Below are positions 15,882-20,763 of a stretch of DNA of 20,763 bases, piece after piece. The DNA comes from Butyrivibrio sp. UBA3740. GTDB taxonomy: Bacteria > Bacillota > Clostridia > Lachnospirales > Lachnospiraceae. How positions within the stretch are numbered: position 1 is the first letter of the stretch; every line of letters starts with the position of its first letter. The translations under genes were made by a program, and so were the position numbers. The stretch lies in assembly GCA_002372465.1 (NCBI GenBank), contig DFGW01000171.1:1-20763 (forward strand), written 5' to 3'. The notes under the pieces were generated by a model, which was not told the DNA's origin, did not search any database, and was given only the letters and a program-made list of their open reading frames with translations.

Positions 15882-15895
15882 TTGACCCTGGTCAA
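15882..15895 (-). promoter_or_regulatory. 14-base palindrome, possible operator/promoter element
   Basis: TTGACC-AG-GGTCAA on the minus strand, starting 17 bases after the acetyltransferase stop. TTGACC could be a -35 box, though no convincing -10 stands at 16-18 bases. The symmetry suggests a dimeric regulator site in the symporter promoter region; the loop is too short for an RNA hairpin. Confidence 0.35.
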
Positions 15896-15912
15896 TAATT
15901 CCTCTGCAAGGC

Positions 15913-16815
15913 CTAAAAATCCAATGTCATTCTGACGTACTTGCCGTATTTTGCCTGGCTGAGAGCAACCTTTTTCCCCTGATCATATTTCTTTCCGTAA
16001 ATGTTCTCCTCCACATCCACCTGGCCTGTTTCCTGAAATCCCAGCTTTTTGCATATATGGATAGAGACTTCGTTCTCTGCCTTAACAAGAGTCTGCACCT
16101 TATCAAACTGCAGCACGTCCCTTCCGTAGTCAAGGATAGCCCTGCAGGCCTCCATGCAATAGCCCTGTCTTTGGTACTCTGTCCCTACCAAAAATCCCAG
16201 TTCCACCTCATCAAAACCGTTTCTTACGGAGTAGCCTGCTCTTCCTATTACAGTGCCATCAGAGGTTCTGACCAGCGTCCAGACTCCGAATCCCATAAGG
16301 GTATACACCTTTTCTATGTAATCCTTCTGATATTTCTTTTCATCCTGAGGGTCATCAAAAAGTCCCTCCATATAAAGAGTCATCTCAGGATTGGCATAAA
16401 GCTTATAGAACTCATCCACATCCTCCAGGGTGGTCTCGCGGATAGTCAGACGATCCGTCCTTAACACCTCCCAGGGTTCTCCTGCATAGCGCTGATACAC
16501 TTTGACAAAAGAGTCCATGTCTACCTGGTCGATCTCGCCAAAGACGTACTTGGCCTTTGGAAATTCAGCTTTCCCATTTCCGTCGTGGGTCATTCCCACA
16601 ACAAAATAGCCCTTATCCAAAAGTTCTTTTGAGATAAGGGGACTGTCGGTCACAACCAATGTCTTTCCCTTATCCGGCAGCTCTTTTGCGCCAAAAGAAA
16701 TCTCTGCGCCATAGCCGGATTCCTTGATATAGTCTGCTTCATCAAGAACAGCCGCGCGCAGAGTCTCATTATTTATGTCTTTTTCATCCATCAGAAAAAC
16801 AACGGACTTAAGCAT
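15913..16815 (-). CDS. GNAT acetyltransferase (RimJ/RimL-like) with N-terminal HAD-like module
   Basis: 300 residues. Residues about 118-300 are a GNAT domain of the RimJ/RimL type, beginning LRTDRLTIRETTLEDVDEFY and carrying the acetyl-CoA loop as Q215-R-Q-G-Y-C, then KAENEVSIHICKKLGF. It should acetylate an amine, substrate unknown. Residues 1-115 do not belong to GNAT: the VVFLMDE start and the ISKELLDKGYFVVGMT with KAKYVFGEID stretch resemble the ends of a HAD-phosphatase fold, but the catalytic DxDx(T/V) is absent, so this part may be a decayed or binding-only module. The ATG directly abuts the stop of the sensor gene, and the ribosome site GGAGGAG lies inside that gene, indicating coupled translation. 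Confidence 0.85.
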   Translation of the reverse strand: MLKSVVFLMDEKDINNETLRAAVLDEADYIKESGYGAEISFGAKELPDKGKTLVVTDSPLISKELLDKGYFVVGMTHDGNGKAEFPKAKYVFGEIDQVDMDSFVKVYQRYAGEPWEVLRTDRLTIRETTLEDVDEFYKLYANPEMTLYMEGLFDDPQDEKKYQKDYIEKVYTLMGFGVWTLVRTSDGTVIGRAGYSVRNGFDEVELGFLVGTEYQRQGYCMEACRAILDYGRDVLQFDKVQTLVKAENEVSIHICKKLGFQETGQVDVEENIYGKKYDQGKKVALSQAKYGKYVRMTLDF

Positions 16816-19800
16816 TTAAAGCATCTCCTCCTCGTAAATGACTGAGTATCCTTGGGTCCTTGGGTGCTCTTTCCACTTATTCTCTATTCTTTCTATTGTA
16901 ACCATCGCTGCTTCCGGATCTGTATTGGTCAGGATAACAATGGTGGTATTGTGATTGGCATAGCCGTAAACATCGGTGCTCCTTAGGCTCTCGTCCAGGA
17001 TGAAAAGAAATATATCCATTATTTCTTCTGTAACAAGCATTCCCGGCTCTCCCGTTACCTGGAAGTGTATCATGACAGAATTCATCACAGCACTGTCACC
17101 AAGCCTTACCAAAAGCCTGTAGATCTCCTGAAGCCGTCCATCCTCAACTCTGTATGGCTTGTTGGTCTTGCTGCGCTCACCGATGATTGCCCTTATCTCC
17201 GCAATTCCACTGACATTTGCCCTGTCAGAGCTCTCCTCTGTCCTGAACAGTGACTCGTCATAGATAACATAGTCATGCTTGCCGGAGTTCTTTACAATAT
17301 AAAGAGCTTTATCCGCCTTTTTAAAGAGCTCTTCATAGCTGTCCCTGTTGTCTTCAGTAACTGCAACTGCTCCGATTGACACGCCAAGGGGAATGTTCAT
17401 TTCTTCGCCCAGAATAGTCTTTGCCACCTCGACAATCTCATGATTAATGAGCCTTGTCTTTTCTTTTATATCATTTCCTGTGGCAAACTTATAAAAGGCC
17501 ACGAATTCATCACCGCCCACACGGCAGAGCACGTCGTCACTGCCTGCATTTCTCCGCAGAATATCCGCAAGGGCCATAAGCAGACGGTCGCCATTGTCAT
17601 GTCCGAAGATGTCATTTACAGGTTTAAAGTTGTCAAGATCAAGAACCGCCAGGATTCCGGAGCTGTTCCTGCAGGTTTCATTCATAACCTCTTCAGCGCC
17701 CCTCTTATTATAAAGGCCTGTCAGATGGTCGTTTGTTGCTTCCTGTCTAAGCCTTTGTACATTGTTCATCTTGTGCAAAAGGTCGCCGATTGCCCATCCC
17801 AGGTAGAGGATAAATAATGCGCATACAATAAACAGATAATTCCTGAAATATCCCCTTTCAAACAGAAGGGATTCCTTCCTTACAGGGAACACTTCCTCCC
17901 TCACCACTTCAATTCCGGCAGTGTCCAGAACCTGCACATGAAGGGCATAATCTCCGTAGGAGAGATTTGTGAAGGATAGTGGCTGCATGTTCTTCTGATA
18001 GCAGGTGATACCTTCATCATCAGCGCCTTCTAAGAAGATGTGTATCAAAGGGTTCGACAGGGAATAATTCATTACTGCCACATCAAACTGAATACGTCCA
18101 AAGGTTGGAGGAATAACATAGGTTCCGTCAACCGGATCTATCACGTCATCACCTACTTCCAGTTCAGATATATCTATCTTAAAGTCATTATTAAAAGAAT
18201 CGTAATTCCTGGTGGAGACGCGTCTGACTCCGTCAGTGCAGGAAATGTAAAGTCTCTCTCCGTTTAAAACATAATTGGAGTTGGCGGTAATGGCCGTGTT
18301 AAGACCTCTGCTTCTGTTAAGGAGCATAAAGCTGTACTCGGTGTCTCTTAGCATGTCCTTTTCATCCAGCACGTAGATTCCGCCGCTGGACATAACCCAG
18401 GCTGTCCCATCCTCAGAGATGAATACATCGTAGTTATTGCTGTAGGGGAATGACTCAAGTCTTCTGATCTCCTTGTCATTGTCATAATAAATAGAATTGC
18501 TGGTCACATACAGATACCCTCCGGTACAGGGAACTATCTTCATGACAACTAAAGTTCTCAGACCTTCGGCTACTCCAATGGTTCTGACAACCTTATCGTT
18601 TTTGATGACCAGAATTCCTCCGCCGTCTGTTCCGGCATATATAGTTCCGTCTTCCCTCTCCACAAGGCTCAGGATCTGAGTGGTAATGCCGGAGTTTTCT
18701 CCCAGCTTTCTCACCACACTCTCCCCCTTAATAAAGTTAAGTCCTGTATTGCTTGCTGCTGCAATCCTTCCATCAGACAGTTCCACGCAGAATCTGAATC
18801 TGTCTCCGTCTGTTCCGGCATTCTGACTGTTAAAGACTGCTATACTGCCATCTTTGCGAAGCTTTATAAGGCCATAAGGTCCATAGGTGCTGATCCAGAG
18901 ATTGTCATTACTGTCGCACATTATGTTCCGGATCCTTACATCCTTTAGATACTCAGGATATGGTATGGGAACTGAGTAATAAGTCTTAAGGTCAATGGTC
19001 ACAAGGCCTTTGTTGGTCCCGGCATATAGGAGACCGTTTTTGACCAGGACACTGTTCACCACTTCCCCCTCTACGCTTGCTCTTGAAAAGATATCTTCAA
19101 AAGGATTCCAGGAGAACTTTTTGACTCCCTGTTTACTGGAGCCAAACCACACATTCCCCTGATAGTCCATAAATACGCTTACGACAGAGCTGTCAAAATC
19201 ATTGGTGGAAAGATCTGTTACCGTGCCCTTATCAGATACAAAGCCAAGACCGTTTTCACAGGCCACAAAGTAGCCCTTTAAGCTCTTGGAGTACAAAATA
19301 TCATTGAAATAGTTCAGCTTTCCTGTGTACTGCTTGGTCATCAGGTCCGTAGAACCATCCTTTATATAGAGCCTTGCAGTCATGTTAGAGCTGGTTCCTA
19401 CAATATAATTGCCCTCTTCCTCTGTGGCAACCTCTGTAAAATCTCCCGCCAGGACATAGGTGATCTTGTCCTCCCGGAATATGATAAGATATCCGTCACT
19501 TCTTATGCCCGCCACTGTATTTCCACTGGAGGAGAGTTTGACAAGACCGTAAAAGCTCTTGGCAGCAAAGGTCTTGACCTCTTTTGCCGGAGTGATCATG
19601 CAAAGTTCTGATATGGTGGCAATATAGATATTGCCCTTGCTGTCCTCTGCTATATCTCTTATGGCATCGGAAGAAAGCCCGTTGTCAGAGTTATAAAAAT
19701 CAACCTGCTCCGACTTGGGATCATAGCAGGCAACACCACTGTCATTGGTGCCAACCCACAGCCTTCCCTTGCTGTCCTTATAAAGGGCCATAACATTCTT

Positions 19801-20601
19801 AATCCTGGAATCGATAACAGCCAGCTTAAATTTATACCCATCATAGATATAAAGCCCCGAATAGGATCCGATCCACATATATCCGTCATCCGACTGGGCG
19901 ATGGCATTTACCTCTACGGCTTCAAGACCATTTTCAACATCGTACAAATATCCTGCATATTCCGAAGCGAAGTCTGCAGCTTTTACGGGAATCGTATCCG
20001 CGAAAAGATATGTCGAGAGTATCAAAGGCGCCAGAATCAAAGCTGCTTTTCCCGGGGGCTTTTTAAAATTGTAATGTATAAGCTTGGAGACAAAAACCGC
20101 TGCCAAAAGACATATGACCTTATCCGGGATATCCACAAAAGCTGCACCCAGGAAGGAATTCAGAACAGGAATCTGAATATCCCTTGAGAGCATCTGCATA
20201 AGCGCATCACCCCAGTTATTGCCGGTTGAACCGTCAAAGGTATAAAGATTGATAATGGTGGAAATAAATGCACAAAGAATACCGGTAATCACCCCGGCAG
20301 AGATGGTTTTAAAGTGCTCAGACTTTTGCTTCGGGTATAGGATTCCCACAGAAATACCTATCATGGCAGATACCAGCATATATGGCATTTCCTGAAGGCT
20401 TCCCGGAGCCGTCAGAAGGTTTAGCAAAACACCGCAGATAGCTCCTGCCACAGGCCCCATTTCGATTGCAGCAAAAATAGTGCCTGCAGAATCAAGCCAC
20501 AAAGGAAGATCATAATTACTGACAATCCTTCTACCCAGCAGATTTACGCCGACGCAAATGGCAATAACTATCCAGTTTTTCCACGATAGTAACGCCTTCA
20601 T
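16816..20601 (-). CDS. Membrane sensor diguanylate cyclase: S-component-like TM domain, propeller, Y_Y_Y, GGDEF, degenerate GGDEF
   Basis: 1261 residues. Residues 1-180 have about five membrane helices with LPLWLDSAGTIFAA and GPVAGAICGVLLNLL, resembling ECF-transporter S components; a further helix spans 185-203. Residues about 212-800 are two-component-regulator propeller repeats (DGYMWIGSYSG at 239, KGRLWVGTNDSG at 278, QGNVWFGSS at 481, DGTIYAGTDGGG at 651). A Y_Y_Y domain fills about 830-905, then a helix at 921-943. The cytoplasmic GGDEF domain (about 950-1115) has DLDNFKPVND and an intact G1029-G-D-E-F1033, so c-di-GMP synthesis is likely; the RxxD inhibition site is absent (GSDD). Residues about 1130-1261 look like a second, inactive GGDEF. 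The start ATG has no ribosome site. Ligand unknown. Confidence 0.9.
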   Translation of the reverse strand: MKALLSWKNWIVIAICVGVNLLGRRIVSNYDLPLWLDSAGTIFAAIEMGPVAGAICGVLLNLLTAPGSLQEMPYMLVSAMIGISVGILYPKQKSEHFKTISAGVITGILCAFISTIINLYTFDGSTGNNWGDALMQMLSRDIQIPVLNSFLGAAFVDIPDKVICLLAAVFVSKLIHYNFKKPPGKAALILAPLILSTYLFADTIPVKAADFASEYAGYLYDVENGLEAVEVNAIAQSDDGYMWIGSYSGLYIYDGYKFKLAVIDSRIKNVMALYKDSKGRLWVGTNDSGVACYDPKSEQVDFYNSDNGLSSDAIRDIAEDSKGNIYIATISELCMITPAKEVKTFAAKSFYGLVKLSSSGNTVAGIRSDGYLIIFREDKITYVLAGDFTEVATEEEGNYIVGTSSNMTARLYIKDGSTDLMTKQYTGKLNYFNDILYSKSLKGYFVACENGLGFVSDKGTVTDLSTNDFDSSVVSVFMDYQGNVWFGSSKQGVKKFSWNPFEDIFSRASVEGEVVNSVLVKNGLLYAGTNKGLVTIDLKTYYSVPIPYPEYLKDVRIRNIMCDSNDNLWISTYGPYGLIKLRKDGSIAVFNSQNAGTDGDRFRFCVELSDGRIAAASNTGLNFIKGESVVRKLGENSGITTQILSLVEREDGTIYAGTDGGGILVIKNDKVVRTIGVAEGLRTLVVMKIVPCTGGYLYVTSNSIYYDNDKEIRRLESFPYSNNYDVFISEDGTAWVMSSGGIYVLDEKDMLRDTEYSFMLLNRSRGLNTAITANSNYVLNGERLYISCTDGVRRVSTRNYDSFNNDFKIDISELEVGDDVIDPVDGTYVIPPTFGRIQFDVAVMNYSLSNPLIHIFLEGADDEGITCYQKNMQPLSFTNLSYGDYALHVQVLDTAGIEVVREEVFPVRKESLLFERGYFRNYLFIVCALFILYLGWAIGDLLHKMNNVQRLRQEATNDHLTGLYNKRGAEEVMNETCRNSSGILAVLDLDNFKPVNDIFGHDNGDRLLMALADILRRNAGSDDVLCRVGGDEFVAFYKFATGNDIKEKTRLINHEIVEVAKTILGEEMNIPLGVSIGAVAVTEDNRDSYEELFKKADKALYIVKNSGKHDYVIYDESLFRTEESSDRANVSGIAEIRAIIGERSKTNKPYRVEDGRLQEIYRLLVRLGDSAVMNSVMIHFQVTGEPGMLVTEEIMDIFLFILDESLRSTDVYGYANHNTTIVILTNTDPEAAMVTIERIENKWKEHPRTQGYSVIYEEEML

Positions 20602-20608
20602 ACACTAT

Positions 20609-20637
20609 ATTTTATCATTATGCAAGTATTACCTCAA
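20609..20637 (-). promoter_or_regulatory. Promoter of the sensor cyclase gene, implying a leaderless mRNA
   Basis: On the minus strand TTGAGG (20637-20632) and TAAAAT (20614-20609) are exactly 17 bases apart. The -10 box ends seven bases before the start ATG, so transcription should begin at about 20602-20601, at the start codon itself. No Shine-Dalgarno is present, and an in-frame TAG two codons upstream rules out an earlier start. Confidence 0.6.
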
Positions 20638-20649
20638 CGAATTAGTGAT

Positions 20650-20690
20650 AAAAAAAAACCAAAAAGAAGATTAATAAATCCGCTTTTTGG
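20650..20690 (-). terminator. Terminator of a minus-strand gene beyond the right edge
   Basis: Minus-strand CCAAAAAG (20690-20683) pairs with CTTTTTGG (20666-20659), with an inner GATT/AATC stem and TATT loop, followed by nine T (20658-20650). It insulates the sensor promoter from an upstream gene whose coding part lies mostly or wholly outside the window. Confidence 0.85.
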
Positions 20691-20763
20691 CGTTCATAAT
20701 TTGTTTACAATTAATTAAAAGAATGGTTACTTCAAATCATCTTTTAGACATAAAGGCTTGTTA

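Noticed and set aside
20727..20762. C-terminal tail (NKPLCLKDDLK) of a minus-strand gene at the right edge
   Set aside because: One open frame ends here and a terminator follows, but about twelve codons cannot be distinguished from chance.

Overview
The window looks like chromosome of an anaerobic, low-to-mid GC Firmicute, most likely a Lachnospiraceae of the Butyrivibrio/Pseudobutyrivibrio type. The inference rests on the atpZ-atpI-atpBEFHA gene order, a Na+-type c subunit, a large secreted InlB/Flg_new-repeat protein, a two-component-propeller diguanylate cyclase, AAGGAG-type ribosome sites and codon use. No mobile element, CRISPR array, tRNA or rRNA is visible, so the genus is not secure.

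Layout, left to right. (1) 1-3163, minus strand: the F1Fo ATP synthase operon, read leftward as atpZ, atpI, atpB, atpE, atpF, atpH and the start of atpA, with a good sigma-A type promoter at 3230-3258. The c subunit has two membrane carboxylates (E34 and E67) and the Na+-site residues around E67. (2) 3308-6617, minus strand: aspS with its own terminator, preceded by the Mg2+ channel gene mgtE. (3) 6618-6939: divergent region. On the mgtE side it holds a 40-codon leader ORF with a near-consensus ribosome site, embedded in two nested inverted repeats, one of which covers the mgtE Shine-Dalgarno. This is not the known M-box. (4) 6940-11349, plus strand: a 1469-residue exported InlB/Flg_new-repeat protein, closed by a strong bidirectional terminator. 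(5) 11430-20601, minus strand: six genes read leftward: a 1261-residue membrane sensor with a GGDEF domain, a GNAT acetyltransferase with an odd N-terminal module, an Na+/phosphate symporter with a PhoU tail, a serine beta-lactamase-like hydrolase, a Nudix hydrolase and an Fnr-like regulator with a cysteine cluster. (6) 20602-20763: promoter of the sensor gene and the terminator of a gene lying outside the window.

Themes. Na+ bioenergetics (Na+-type c ring, Na+/phosphate symport) and Mg2+ homeostasis (AtpZ/AtpI, MgtE) recur. The most unusual signals are the mgtE leader; the sensor protein, which seems to fuse an ECF S-component-like membrane domain to a propeller, a Y_Y_Y domain, a GGDEF and a decayed second GGDEF, and whose promoter implies a leaderless mRNA; and several RNA hairpins between genes. 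All function calls come from reading the sequence; no searches or folding programs were run.
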